The notes: a model not told the origin generated them from the letters alone. Shown: positions 1 to 8,567, numbered from the stretch's first letter. The stretch is 64,000 bases of DNA from Collinsella sp. (GCA_019414045.1 DXMW01000003.1:1-64000); one strand, 5' to 3'. Numbers and translations are program-made.

Positions 1-26
1 GGCCCGTGGGTTATACCCTAAGAGCA

Positions 27-49
27 AACCACCCTTTTTAAGGGTGGTT
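27..49 (-). terminator. Probable intrinsic terminator of the 88-489 gene
   Basis: A perfect 10-bp inverted repeat (AACCACCCTT / AAGGGTGGTT) with a 3-nt loop lies just past the stop codon of the minus-strand gene at 88-489. Read on the minus strand the stem is followed by a moderately T-rich stretch (TTTGCTCTT), so termination is likely but the tail is not ideal. Confidence 0.55.
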
Positions 50-87
50 CTGATTGCTTGGCTACAAAGGTTATGAGAAGCGAGCGC

Positions 88-489
88 TTACAGGCGGTCC
101 TTGTTCTCGGCCTTGACGGCGTGCGCCTGCTGAACAAAGAACAGGTCGTACACCACGATGACAAAGGCGCCAAAGTTGATGGCGTCGCCGCCAAACGCGG
201 GAAGCGTGAGCACCGCCTGGGCAAGCGTGGCGACTGCAGCAACGATACCGAGCTTAAACGCGCCGTCAACCTGCGAAGGCTTGTTGGCACCCTTGATGCC
301 CGCAACGCCCGCGGCAAGATCGATGAGGCCCTTGGCGATAATCACGGCCGCGGCGAGCATGGCGTTCGATTCGTAGGTGGACTCGAACTTGCCGGTCGCG
401 ATGCCGGCGATTCCAATGACGAGACTGGCGATGCCCAGAACAAAATAAATCAGGGCAAGGATTTTGAGAGTCTTGCGAGTGAAGCTCAT
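88..489 (-). CDS. Small four-helix membrane protein of unknown function
   Basis: Predicted 133-residue integral membrane protein; I do not recognise a named family. The start was set at the ATG (MSFTRK) preceded by AAAGGA six bases upstream; a longer open frame reaches upstream but has no ribosome site. About four hydrophobic segments are visible, roughly residues 8-32, 42-64, 78-98 and 103-122, with a charged tail ending KAENKDRL. The pattern resembles small bacterial membrane proteins with four short helices and no catalytic motif. It is transcribed alone and diverges from the next small gene. Confidence 0.8.
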   Translation of the reverse strand: MSFTRKTLKILALIYFVLGIASLVIGIAGIATGKFESTYESNAMLAAAVIIAKGLIDLAAGVAGIKGANKPSQVDGAFKLGIVAAVATLAQAVLTLPAFGGDAINFGAFVIVVYDLFFVQQAHAVKAENKDRL

Positions 490-716
490 GGCTGGTCCTT
501 TCGATACGAGTACGCCAACCTGGCGCACCCTATGTGCTGCACATATGGTGAAGCACATTGTAGTTCAACGCGGCGATGCATGCGCCTGAAAGCGTCTCTT
601 GCCTGCACGGTTCAACCTTTCAAAAAGGAAAGCTGGACGTAAGTCAAATCGATGGCAGCTCATGTGCGGCGCTGCGATGATGAGGCCGTGATAAGAAGTG
701 AGTCTAAGGAGGAGCC

Positions 717-860
717 ATGATGTACGGACCAGAGCAAGTGCGTGAACCGCGGTCGTTGGGAAGGCGCATGGGTGATTCTGTGATCGCTGCCGTGTGCACG
801 GGATTGATGGCGGTGCTTTGCATTGGGATGCTGTGGACCATGTCGCATGTGGGACAATAA
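717..860 (+). CDS. 47-residue single-pass membrane protein
   Basis: A short reading frame with a near-perfect ribosome site (AAGGAGGAG ending four bases before the first ATG). The product has a charged N-terminus (about residues 1-20, with RRMGD) followed by one hydrophobic helix (about residues 22-42) and a short tail ending SHVGQ, so it should sit in the membrane with one span. No family is recognised. It stands between a divergent membrane-protein gene and rsmJ. The strength of the ribosome site and the clean hydrophobic segment are the support; no homology evidence was available. Confidence 0.6.
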   Translation: MMYGPEQVREPRSLGRRMGDSVIAAVCTGLMAVLCIGMLWTMSHVGQ

Positions 861-923
861 CGGACGGTTGGGTGCCAACTGAGGTGGCGCTCACGTATTC
901 GTTTTGTTTGCTAAGGAGTGTCC

Positions 924-1628
924 ATGGGCGTCGTCGATCCCTTTTCTGTTGCTCGGGCCGCGGGGCTTGAGCTGACCGGGAAGTCCGAGGGCCTCACGCT
1001 CACCGACGGCACGATGGAACTGCGCGCCGATTTTGGCCGCATGCTGCCACGACTCAAGCAGGGCCGCCTGCAGCAAGAGCTGCTGGTAAAGGTTGCGCGC
1101 ACAAAAGGCATCGAGCGCCCATGGGCGATTGATGCCACGGCGGGCTTTGGTGAGGATTCGCTGCTGCTGGCGGCCGCGGGCTTTACCGTCGATCTGTATG
1201 AACAGGATTGCGTAATCGCGGCACTCCTCAAGGACGCCTTGGATCGCGCGGCAGATGATCCGGCGCTTGCGGCTGCTGTGGCGCGCATGCGCTTACATGC
1301 GGGCGAGGACAGCATTGCCGGTCTTCGCCATACGGCCGAGCTGATCAAGCAAGGTGAGCTCGCGGCTCCCGACGTGGTGTATCTGGACCCCATGTTTCCC
1401 GAGCGCACCAAGAGCGCGGCGGTGAAAAAGAAGTTTCAGCTCTTGCACCATCTGGAGCAGCCGTGCGCCGACGAGGAGACGCTGGTCGAAGCTGCGCTTG
1501 CGGTGCACCCGCGCAAGGTCGTTATCAAGCGACCGGTGAAGGGGCCGCTGCTTGCCGGCGTTAAGCCGAGCTATCAGCTTGCGGGCAAGGCCGTTCGTTA
1601 CGATGTTTTGGTGCCGCCGCGCCCGTAG
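924..1628 (+). CDS. rsmJ: 16S rRNA (guanine-1516-N2)-methyltransferase RsmJ
   Basis: SAM-dependent methyltransferase of the RsmJ/YhiQ family, known to methylate N2 of G1516 in 16S rRNA. The 234-residue product shows the family SAM-binding motif DATAGFGED (residues 70-78), an acidic residue at the end of the next strand (LYEQD), and the catalytic loop DPMFP (155-159) followed by the lysine-rich KSAAVKKK. The ATG at 924 has AAGGAG five bases upstream; a GTG six bases earlier overlaps that ribosome site and was rejected. Length agrees with the family (about 250). Single gene, not obviously in an operon. Confidence 0.9.
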   Translation: MGVVDPFSVARAAGLELTGKSEGLTLTDGTMELRADFGRMLPRLKQGRLQQELLVKVARTKGIERPWAIDATAGFGEDSLLLAAAGFTVDLYEQDCVIAALLKDALDRAADDPALAAAVARMRLHAGEDSIAGLRHTAELIKQGELAAPDVVYLDPMFPERTKSAAVKKKFQLLHHLEQPCADEETLVEAALAVHPRKVVIKRPVKGPLLAGVKPSYQLAGKAVRYDVLVPPRP

Positions 1629-1676
1629 CTTGTGCACGATGGCTGGCGCTTCGCCAGCGCCGTGCCGATGCGGGGT

Positions 1677-1973
1677 CTATTTCCAAGGGTGCGACGTCAG
1701 GTGCCAGCCGCCGCAGTATTCGCATTTGTAGCAGGCCAAACCACGCCGTCCGCGGTTTTCGCAGTCGGCCATAACGGCCTCGGCTTCGGCGCGTGTGTCG
1801 TAACGGTTTTTGCGCTCGCACGACTTGTAGCGCCAGGCCTCGTCGCGCTCGGCGTCCAGGGCGTCGCGGCGCTCGTCCTCGCGTGCAAACAGGTCGCTCA
1901 TATCGCCGCCGGTGGCAGCGCCCAAAAACTCGCTTTTGGCTTTTGACCAGGCGGCTCGCTTTTTGCTCCCCAT
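1677..1973 (-). CDS. Small zinc-ribbon-like protein
   Basis: A 98-residue charged protein with a C-terminal cysteine cluster: CERKNRY, then a predicted helix, then CYKCEYCGGWHLTSHP near the end. The spacing (C-x2-C-x2-C and H) suggests a metal-binding ribbon, a type often seen in short phage-like or housekeeping proteins; function unknown. Start set at the ATG reading MGSKKR, preceded by GGAGAGGAG about ten bases away; a TTG seven codons further upstream is the alternative. It diverges from the GNAT gene across an inverted repeat. Confidence 0.7.
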   Translation of the reverse strand: MGSKKRAAWSKAKSEFLGAATGGDMSDLFAREDERRDALDAERDEAWRYKSCERKNRYDTRAEAEAVMADCENRGRRGLACYKCEYCGGWHLTSHPWK

Positions 1974-1997
1974 CTGCTTCGCGCTCCTCTCCAAACG

Positions 1998-2029
1998 TTG
2001 GTATCATTGCTCAATCAAAGTGATACCAA
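1998..2029. promoter_or_regulatory. Inverted repeat in divergent promoter (possible operator)
   Basis: A perfect 9-bp inverted repeat TTGGTATCA ... TGATACCAA with a 14-bp spacer lies between the divergent genes at 1677-1973 and 2051-2539, where both promoters must be. The size and placement fit a dimeric repressor site, but no regulator is identified. Confidence 0.35.
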
Positions 2030-2050
2030 TAAACGTGAGGTCGTCGCGTA

Positions 2051-2539
2051 ATGATCAGAAAAACCCTCGATACCGACATTCCCGCCGTCATGGCTATCTA
2101 TGACGCGGCCCGCGCCTTTATGCGCGCGCATGGCAACGCCACGCAGTGGCCCGAGGGCACGCCTTCGGCCGAGCAGCTGGCTGCCGATATTGCCGCTGGT
2201 GGCAGTTACGTGTGCGAAGTCGACGGCCGCGTGGTGGCGACGTTTGCCTTTTTACCGGGTCCGGACGAGTGCTATGACGTGATTGAGGACGGTCAATGGC
2301 GCAGCGACACTCCGTATGCCGTGCTGCATCGCGTGGCATCCGACGGCACCGTGCACGGTATCGCGGCGGCGATGTTTGCCTTTGTCAAGGAATGCGCCGA
2401 CCATCTGCGTATTGACACGCACGAGGACAACTTGCCCATGCAGGGCGCCATCGCCAAGGCGGGGTTCGAGCGTATCGGTATCGTCTATGTGTCCGACGGC
2501 ACGGCGCGTGTCGCGTTTGATTGGCTGCGCGAGGCGTAG
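2051..2539 (+). CDS. GNAT family N-acetyltransferase
   Basis: A 162-residue single-domain acetyltransferase of the GNAT fold, which moves an acetyl group from acetyl-CoA to an amine. The N-terminus (MIRKTLDTDIPAVMAIYDAAR) is the typical first strand and helix; GSYVCEVDGRVVATFAF is the central beta-hairpin; the C-terminal half has MQGAIAKAGFERIGI, the usual acetyl-CoA-binding helix and strand. The substrate cannot be told from sequence. It stands alone, ending at a strong terminator, and is divergent from the zinc-ribbon gene. Confidence 0.85.
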   Translation: MIRKTLDTDIPAVMAIYDAARAFMRAHGNATQWPEGTPSAEQLAADIAAGGSYVCEVDGRVVATFAFLPGPDECYDVIEDGQWRSDTPYAVLHRVASDGTVHGIAAAMFAFVKECADHLRIDTHEDNLPMQGAIAKAGFERIGIVYVSDGTARVAFDWLREA

Positions 2540-2572
2540 GAGCCAAGGCACGTATCATCACCCAGCTCAAAT

Positions 2573-2601
2573 AAAAAATGGCCCCGAGTGGGGCCATTTT
2601 T
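2573..2601. terminator. Bidirectional intrinsic terminator
   Basis: TGGCCCC / GGGGCCA stem with a GAGT loop, flanked by six A on the left and a T-run on the right. It works for the GNAT gene on the plus strand and, on the minus strand, ends the candidate structured RNA described at 2573-2771. Confidence 0.85.
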
Positions 2602-2771
2602 GGTAAAACGCGTCGTTGTGGGACTCGCATTGTTACCGCCCCAGATGAACCCGGGCAGACAAAAAGGGGAGGTGCCGGCTTTCGCAAGGCGCGAACCTAC
2701 GAAAATCGCCGCGCGGCAACGCGGGGCGATGAGCTCGGTCGGGGGATAGGGCCCGCTTCGCCCACCGGCCC
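2573..2771 (-). ncRNA. Candidate structured noncoding RNA, about 200 nt
   Basis: No credible coding frame covers this interval. On the minus strand a TACAAT -10 box (2776-2781) precedes a GC-rich stretch that folds along its whole length: a GGGCC/GGCCC hairpin at the 5' end, a compound hairpin AUCGCC...GGCGAU with an inner CGCG-UUGC-CGCG, a UUCGC/GCGAA hairpin, and a long-range CCCC/GGGG stem. It ends at a strong terminator with six U. Length and a bulged-rod shape would fit a 6S-type RNA, but no conserved signature was recognised. On the plus strand the same region could instead form a leader of the downstream GTPase gene. Inference from sequence only. Confidence 0.45.
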
Positions 2772-2845
2772 GTAAATTGTATCATCCAGTGTGGAGCGTG
2801 AACGCCCGTTGCCGCGTGCGATGGGCTTGCAATAAGAGGAGAGCC

Positions 2846-4849
2846 ATGTCGAAGCAAGCGGTCGTTGGAATCTTGGCGCATGTCGATGCCGGCAAGACCA
2901 CGTTGGCCGAGGCCATGCTGTTCAACGCGGGCCGCATTCGCAAGCGTGGCCGCGTGGACGATGGCGATTCGCATCTGGACACTAACACGATCGAGCGCGA
3001 GCGCGGCATCACGATTTTCTCGTCGCAGGCCGTGCTCGACCACGGCGATACCCACGTCATGCTCGTGGATGCTCCCGGCCATGTCGATTTTTCTGCCGAG
3101 GCGGAGCGCACACTGCGTGCCCTGGACTACGCGATTCTGGTGGTGGGCGCCAACGATGGCGTGCAGGGGCACACCGAAACCCTGTGGCGCCTGCTTGCAC
3201 GCTATGACATCCCGACGTTCATCTTCATCAACAAGATCGATTTGGAGAATCCCGGCCGCGATGTTTTGCTGACACAACTCGAGCAGCGTCTTTCCGAGGG
3301 CTGCCTGGATGCCAACGAGCTGCTGGCGGGCGGCGCCGTTCAGGAGGACGCTGCTGCGTTGGACGAAGCGGCGCTCGAGGAGTTTCTTGAAGCGGGTGAG
3401 CTTTCTGTCGCAACGCTGTCGCGCATGGTTGCCGAGCGCAAGCTCTTTCCCTGCTTTGCCGGCTCGGCGCTCAAGGACCAAGGCGTTGACGAGCTACTGG
3501 ATGGTATATGCGCGCTGATGCGTGAGCAGGCGTGGCTCCCGGAGTTTGCCGCGCGCGTCTATCGTGTCAGCCGCGGGGATCGTGGCGAGCGCTTGGCTTG
3601 GGTTAAAGTGACCGGCGGCACGCTGCGCGCAAAACAGATGATCAGCGGGCATTCCAGTGCCGAGGCGTGGGAACAGAAGGTCGATCAGGTGCGCATCTAT
3701 AACGGCGAGAAGTATGAGCTTGCCCAAGAAGTTGCTGCTGGCGGTATTTGCGCCGTGACGGGTCTTGCGCACGTTCGCCCAGGGGACGCCCTGGGCACGG
3801 AGCCCGCGGGCGATGCGCCCGTCATCGCTCCGGTCCTCACCTATACGGTGCTGCCGGGTGAACACGACGTTCATGCGGTGTTTAAAGCGCTGAGTGAGTT
3901 GGCGGACGAAGATCCCATGCTCGGCGTAAGCTGGAATACGCATCTTGAGCAGATCCATTTGCAGCTGATGGGCGCCGTGCAACTCGAGGTCGTGCAGCGG
4001 GTGTTGGCCGATCGCTTTGGCCTTTCGGTTGCGTTTGAGCCCGGCGGCATTCTCTATAAGGAGACTATTTCGCGGTCGGTCGAGGGCGTGGGCCACTTTG
4101 AGCCGCTGCGTCACTATGCCGAGGTGCATCTGCGCCTGGAGCCGTTGCCGGCGGGTTCGGGTGTGCAGTTTGGCACCGTGACCTCGACCGACGAGCTCGA
4201 TCTTAACTGGCAGCGTTTGGCACTCACCAACGCTATGGAGCGCGACCACCTGGGCGTGCTGACGGGCTCGCCCATCACCGATGTGCGCATTACGCTCACG
4301 GGCGGCCGCGCGCATACCAAACACACCGAGGGCGGCGATTTTCGCCAGGCCACGTATCGCGCGATTCGCCAGGGTTTGATGCAGGCGCGCGAGGTCGGCG
4401 CAGACGTGTTGCTGGAGCCGTGGTACCACTTTGAGCTCGAGGTGCCGGGGGAGTGCGTGGGCCGGGCGTTGTCAGATGCCACACGCATGGGTGCCGAGTA
4501 CGAGCCGCCGACGATGGCGGGAGACCGAGCGAAGCTTGTGGGTCGCGTGCCGGCATCCGAGGTGCAGGATTACGCGCTGGAGGTGGCTGCCTACACGAGC
4601 GGGCGCGGTCATCTGTACCTGGAGTTCGCCGGTTATGCGGCTTGTCATGATGCCGAGCGCGTAATCGAGACGGCCGCCTATGAGCCCGAGGCCGATCTGC
4701 CCAACACGCCCGACTCGGTCTTTTGCTCTCACGGCGCCGGCTACACGGTCAAATGGTATGACGTGCCCGCCGCAGCGCACGTAAAGATCGATCCCGCCAC
4801 CTTCCGTCCCTGGCGAGCAGCAGACGCCGAGTTTTTCGGCCACATGTGA
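2846..4849 (+). CDS. Tet(M)/EF-G-like translational GTPase (ribosomal-protection type)
   Basis: A 667-residue GTPase of the ribosomal protection family, whose known members bind the ribosome and release tetracycline. The GTPase motifs are all present: AHVDAGKTT (11-19), RERGIT switch I, DAPGH (75-79), NKID (129-132). Domains II-V of the EF-G type follow, with the late domain IV/V region containing LEPWYHFELEVPGE and SGRGHLYLEF. Start ATG with AGAGGAGAG directly upstream. It is an EF-G paralogue rather than EF-G, but sequence alone does not show that it gives drug resistance; many gut anaerobes carry diverged chromosomal forms. The last codons (ATG TGA) lie inside a palindromic repeat. Confidence 0.85.
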   Translation: MSKQAVVGILAHVDAGKTTLAEAMLFNAGRIRKRGRVDDGDSHLDTNTIERERGITIFSSQAVLDHGDTHVMLVDAPGHVDFSAEAERTLRALDYAILVVGANDGVQGHTETLWRLLARYDIPTFIFINKIDLENPGRDVLLTQLEQRLSEGCLDANELLAGGAVQEDAAALDEAALEEFLEAGELSVATLSRMVAERKLFPCFAGSALKDQGVDELLDGICALMREQAWLPEFAARVYRVSRGDRGERLAWVKVTGGTLRAKQMISGHSSAEAWEQKVDQVRIYNGEKYELAQEVAAGGICAVTGLAHVRPGDALGTEPAGDAPVIAPVLTYTVLPGEHDVHAVFKALSELADEDPMLGVSWNTHLEQIHLQLMGAVQLEVVQRVLADRFGLSVAFEPGGILYKETISRSVEGVGHFEPLRHYAEVHLRLEPLPAGSGVQFGTVTSTDELDLNWQRLALTNAMERDHLGVLTGSPITDVRITLTGGRAHTKHTEGGDFRQATYRAIRQGLMQAREVGADVLLEPWYHFELEVPGECVGRALSDATRMGAEYEPPTMAGDRAKLVGRVPASEVQDYALEVAAYTSGRGHLYLEFAGYAACHDAERVIETAAYEPEADLPNTPDSVFCSHGAGYTVKWYDVPAAAHVKIDPATFRPWRAADAEFFGHM

Positions 4850-4874
4850 CAAAGGGACAGCCCCTTTGTCACAT
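4844..4874. repeat. GGACAG-loop palindromic element, copy 1
   Basis: Arms ATGTGACAAAG / CTTTGTCACAT around a 9-nt GGACAGCCC loop (stem extends two more pairs). The left arm contains the last Met codon and the TGA stop of the upstream GTPase gene. Same architecture as copies at 8570, 9219 and 50038. Confidence 0.8.
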
Positions 4875-4878
4875 GCTA

Positions 4879-4909
4879 TTGGTATAACTCAGTATAAGTT
4901 GGTATAACT
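4879..4909 (+). promoter_or_regulatory. Direct repeat upstream of the AAA ATPase gene
   Basis: TTGGTATAACT occurs twice, 20 bp apart, 34 bp before the start codon. TATAACT can serve as a -10 box and the repeat spacing (two helical turns) suits a regulator binding one face of the DNA. No regulator assigned. Confidence 0.35.
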
Positions 4910-4942
4910 GTTACCAGGGTTTGCCAATCCGAGGAGGCCGAT

Positions 4943-6061
4943 ATGAATCCAAATCCCTTTAAGCCCACAGCTGGTAAGCGGCCTCCGATACTCATCGGTC
5001 GCGAGTCGGTCATCGAAGATTTTGAGGAAGGGCTCGACAACGGCGCCGGAGCGCCGGGCAGGCTCATGCTCATTACGGGAAACCGCGGCTGTGGCAAAAC
5101 GGTTCTCCTGCGGGAGCTGCAACGTCTAGCCAGCGAGCGCGGATGGGCGGTTGTCTCCGATTCCGCTTCGCTTGGTTTGTGCGACCGCTTGGCCGACGCG
5201 CTTCGCTCGAATAAACCCGTTGTGACGTCAATGGAGTTTGGGCCGTCGTTTGGCCGGATGTCGGTCGAGGCGGCGCGGGCAAAAGGCGAGACATTGCGAG
5301 GGCTGGTCAACGAGCGTCTCAAGAAGCTCGGTCCGGGCAAGGGCGTCTTGTTTGCGATTGACGAGGCACAATCGGTGTCTATCGAGGAACTGGCGGCTCT
5401 TGCCGTCCTCTATCAGCAGGTGCTCGGAGACCAGGATGCCACGGGCTTGCCCGATAGCGACCAGCGCGGTCTTGCGCTGGCGTTCGCCGGCTTGCCCAGT
5501 ATGGTTGACGATCTGCTCGAAGAGCCGAGCGTGACGTTTTTGCGGCGTGCCCAGCAGCGTACGTTGGGGGCAATATCTTTGCCCAAAGTGCGCGATTCGT
5601 ATATCCAGACGGTCAAAGACGCTGGTCTTTACGTTGACGCGGAGACGGCGGACCTTGCGGCGCGCAAGAGCATGGGGCATCCCTATATGGTTCAGCTGGT
5701 GGGCTATTACATGTGGCGGTCTGCTGTCCGGCGTGGCTCGCAGGTCATCGAAAGGCGCGATGTCGAGAATGGCCATGCGGATGCCGTCTCCGAGTTCTAC
5801 GAAGCGGTTGACGCACCTCTGTATTACGGTCTGCGCAGCCCTCAGCGCCTCTTTATCGAGGCTATGGCGGTTGACGAGGACAAGCCGACGCGCACGGCGG
5901 ATATCATTGAGCGCTGCGACCGTACCCAGAGCTGGGCGAGTAAATATCGCGCAAGCCTGATTCGCGAGCGCGTCATCGAGGCCGCCGGATACGGCCTTGT
6001 GCGGTTTACCGTGCCCATGCTGGGCGAGTATATCCGCGACCGCGTTTTATGGCATGAGTAG
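4943..6061 (+). CDS. AAA/STAND-like ATP-binding protein
   Basis: A 372-residue P-loop ATPase. Walker A is GNRGCGKT (residues 46-53) and Walker B is VLFAIDEAQ (about 134-142). Next comes a sensor-like segment (LALAFAGLP), an all-helical lid, and a C-terminal winged-helix-like region (residues about 290-372). The layout is that of archaeal-type/Orc1-like or MalT-like AAA ATPases seen in Actinobacteria with unknown function. Start ATG has GAGGAGG six bases upstream. It overlaps or abuts the next gene, a UvrA paralogue, and the two are probably co-transcribed, which hints at a DNA-related role. Confidence 0.75.
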   Translation: MNPNPFKPTAGKRPPILIGRESVIEDFEEGLDNGAGAPGRLMLITGNRGCGKTVLLRELQRLASERGWAVVSDSASLGLCDRLADALRSNKPVVTSMEFGPSFGRMSVEAARAKGETLRGLVNERLKKLGPGKGVLFAIDEAQSVSIEELAALAVLYQQVLGDQDATGLPDSDQRGLALAFAGLPSMVDDLLEEPSVTFLRRAQQRTLGAISLPKVRDSYIQTVKDAGLYVDAETADLAARKSMGHPYMVQLVGYYMWRSAVRRGSQVIERRDVENGHADAVSEFYEAVDAPLYYGLRSPQRLFIEAMAVDEDKPTRTADIIERCDRTQSWASKYRASLIRERVIEAAGYGLVRFTVPMLGEYIRDRVLWHE

Positions 6062-6071
6062 GGTGATAAAG

Positions 6072-8567
6072 GTGACGGAACAGAAGATGAGCCCGCAGGC
6101 TATCGAGGTGCGCGGTGCACGTGTCCACAATCTCAAGGACATCGATATCGATATTCCGCTGGGGAGGCTCGTGGGCATTGCCGGCGTGTCGGGCTCGGGC
6201 AAGAGCTCGCTGGCGCTGGGAGTTCTTTATGCCGAGGGCTCGCGCCGTTACCTGGAGGCGCTCAGCACCTATACTCGACGTCGCCTGACGCAGGCCGAGC
6301 ACGCCCAGGTGGACGAGGTATTGCACGTACCGGCGGCACTCGCGTTGCATCAGCGTCCCAGTGTGCCAGGCGTGCGCTCGACCTTTGGTACCATGACCGA
6401 GCTCAACAACAGTCTGCGTTTGCTCTTTAGCCGCTGTGCCCATCACGTGTGCCCACATTGCGGGGTGCGTGTGGAGCCGAGCCTTAACGTGGCTGCGGGC
6501 CTGTCGCTCACGTGCCCCGCATGCGGCCGCGAGTTCTACGCGCCGAGTGCCGAGGACCTTGCCTTTAACAGCGGCGGTGCGTGCCCTACCTGCGGCGGCA
6601 CCGGTGTCATGCGCGAGGTGGACGAAGCGAGCCTGGTGCCCGACGAGTCAAAGACCATCAACGAAGGCGCGGTGCTTCCCTGGGGTACGCTCATGTGGGA
6701 TCTGATGAAGCAGGTAGCCGGCGAGATGGGCGTGCGCACCGACGTGCCGTTTAACCAGCTCACGCCTCAAGAGCGCGACATCGTGTTCCACGGTCCGGCG
6801 GTTAAAAAGCACATTCTCTACGTTCCCAAAAACGGCGAGGGCGCCACGCCGCTCGATTTTACCTATTACAACGCTGTCTATACCGTCGAGAATGCGCTCG
6901 CCAAGGTTAAGGACGACAAGGGCCTCAAGCGCGTGGCGCGCTTTTTGCGCGAGGGGCCATGCCGTGACTGTGGCGGCACGCGTCTCTCCGAGGCCGCACG
7001 CCATCCCCAGGTGCGCGGTATCAATCTGGCGCAGGCCGCGGCTATGACGCTGGGTGAGGCGATTGAGTGGGTGCGCGGGGTGCCCGCATCCTTGCCGGCC
7101 GAGATGCAGCCCATGGCGACGGATATCTGCGATTCGTTTTTGAGCACGGCCCGTCGACTGGTCGATCTGGGCCTCGATTACCTTTCACTCGACCGCGCCG
7201 GTGCCACGCTCTCCACGGGCGAGCGTCAGCGCGTGCAGCTCGCCCGCGTGGTGCGTAACCGATCGACGGGCGTGCTCTATGTGCTGGACGAGCCCTCGAT
7301 TGGCTTGCATCCTGCCAATGTCGACGGCCTGGTAGGCGTGATGCGCGATTTGGTGGATGACGGCAACACCGTGGTCGTTGTCGACCACGACACGCGCGTA
7401 CTGGCGGAAGCCGACTATCTGGTCGAGATGGGCCCCGTTGCCGGAGCAGGCGGCGGCAATGTGATCGCCGCGGGCGCGGTAGGCGAGGTCGAAGAATCGC
7501 AGGGCAGCCGCATCGCCCCATTTTTGCGCTCGGAGCCTGAGCGCTTGCGTCCGCAGGTGCCTGACGACGAAATGTTTGACCGGGGCCATATCCGCATGGC
7601 GACCGATGCCATCCATACCGTCAAACCGCTCGAAGTCGATATACCGCGCGGTCGCCTTGTCGCGGTGACGGGCGTTTCGGGTTCGGGTAAGACGACGTTG
7701 GTGCTCGATACACTCATCCCGGCACTTAAGGCGCAGGCAGCCAGCGAGCGCCTGCCAAAACACGTGCGTTGGGTCGATGCCGAGGGCATTGCACGTGCCA
7801 ACCTGATTGATGCCACGCCCATCGGTGCCAACGTGCGTTCGACGGTAGCGACTTATGCCGACATCCATGATGAACTGCGTCGCGCCTTCGCCCGCACGCC
7901 CGAGGCCAAGGCAGCCGGCTACAAGGCAGGCGCATTTAGCTACAACACTGGCGCTTTGCGCTGCCCTACGTGCGATGGCACGGGTTCGATATCGCTCGAC
8001 GTGCAGTTTTTGCCCGACGTCGAGATCGTCTGCCCGGCATGTCGCGGCTCACGTTATGTAGACGCGGCTTCGCATATCCATCGCGAGGGCAAGGACGGGA
8101 GCCTGCTTACGTTGCCGCAGCTCATGGACATGAGTGTGGACGAAGCGCTCGACGCCACGGTGGGGCTCAAGAAGGTCCAGGCGCGCTTGCAGACCTTGCA
8201 CGACCTGGGCTTGGGTTATCTCACACTTGGCGAGCCCACACCGGCGCTTTCGGGCGGCGAGGCGCAGCGTCTTAAGCTCGCGAGCGAGATGGGCCGCGTG
8301 CAGGATGATGCCGTGTTTGTGTTTGACGAGCCCACGATCGGCCTGCATCCGCTCGATGTTCAGGTGTTGCTGAGCGTGTTTGACGGCCTTGTTGCCAAGG
8401 GCGCCACAGTTGTCGTGATCGAACACGACCTCGACCTTATCCGTAACGCCGATTACGTGATTGACATGGGCCCGGGCGGCGGCGACGCGGGCGGGCAAAT
8501 CGTCTGCGCCGGCACGCCGGGCGACATCGTGGCATGTTCCACAAGCATCACTGGCCGCTACCTATAA
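6072..8567 (+). CDS. UvrA paralogue lacking the UvrB-binding domain
   Basis: An 831-residue double-ABC ATPase of the excinuclease UvrA family. Both nucleotide sites are intact: GVSGSGKSS near residue 40 and GVSGSGKTT in the second half, with signature sequences LSTGERQR and LSGGEAQR and Walker B regions ending DEPSIGLHP and DEPTIGLHP. Zinc modules CPHCG/CPACG, CPTCGGTG and CPTCDGTG/CPACRG are present. About 100 residues between the first Walker A and the first CxxCGGTG, which hold the UvrB-binding domain in true UvrA, are missing. Such forms (UvrA2, DrrC-like) act in tolerance to DNA-binding compounds rather than standard repair. Start uncertain: GTG 6072 chosen; ATG 6054 overlaps the upstream stop and ATG 6087 is also possible. 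Confidence 0.85.
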   Translation: MTEQKMSPQAIEVRGARVHNLKDIDIDIPLGRLVGIAGVSGSGKSSLALGVLYAEGSRRYLEALSTYTRRRLTQAEHAQVDEVLHVPAALALHQRPSVPGVRSTFGTMTELNNSLRLLFSRCAHHVCPHCGVRVEPSLNVAAGLSLTCPACGREFYAPSAEDLAFNSGGACPTCGGTGVMREVDEASLVPDESKTINEGAVLPWGTLMWDLMKQVAGEMGVRTDVPFNQLTPQERDIVFHGPAVKKHILYVPKNGEGATPLDFTYYNAVYTVENALAKVKDDKGLKRVARFLREGPCRDCGGTRLSEAARHPQVRGINLAQAAAMTLGEAIEWVRGVPASLPAEMQPMATDICDSFLSTARRLVDLGLDYLSLDRAGATLSTGERQRVQLARVVRNRSTGVLYVLDEPSIGLHPANVDGLVGVMRDLVDDGNTVVVVDHDTRVLAEADYLVEMGPVAGAGGGNVIAAGAVGEVEESQGSRIAPFLRSEPERLRPQVPDDEMFDRGHIRMATDAIHTVKPLEVDIPRGRLVAVTGVSGSGKTTLVLDTLIPALKAQAASERLPKHVRWVDAEGIARANLIDATPIGANVRSTVATYADIHDELRRAFARTPEAKAAGYKAGAFSYNTGALRCPTCDGTGSISLDVQFLPDVEIVCPACRGSRYVDAASHIHREGKDGSLLTLPQLMDMSVDEALDATVGLKKVQARLQTLHDLGLGYLTLGEPTPALSGGEAQRLKLASEMGRVQDDAVFVFDEPTIGLHPLDVQVLLSVFDGLVAKGATVVVIEHDLDLIRNADYVIDMGPGGGDAGGQIVCAGTPGDIVACSTSITGRYL

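Noticed and set aside
565..894. 109-residue minus-strand frame
   Set aside because: Opposite a 47-residue frame with a strong ribosome site; low-complexity, no start signal.
2777..2845. N-terminal extension of the ribosomal GTPase (23 residues)
   Set aside because: The inner ATG at 2846 has a strong ribosome site and starts at the conserved family position.
2633..3481. 282-residue minus-strand frame opposite the ribosomal GTPase
   Set aside because: Overlaps a gene with all GTPase motifs; composition is typical of an antisense shadow.
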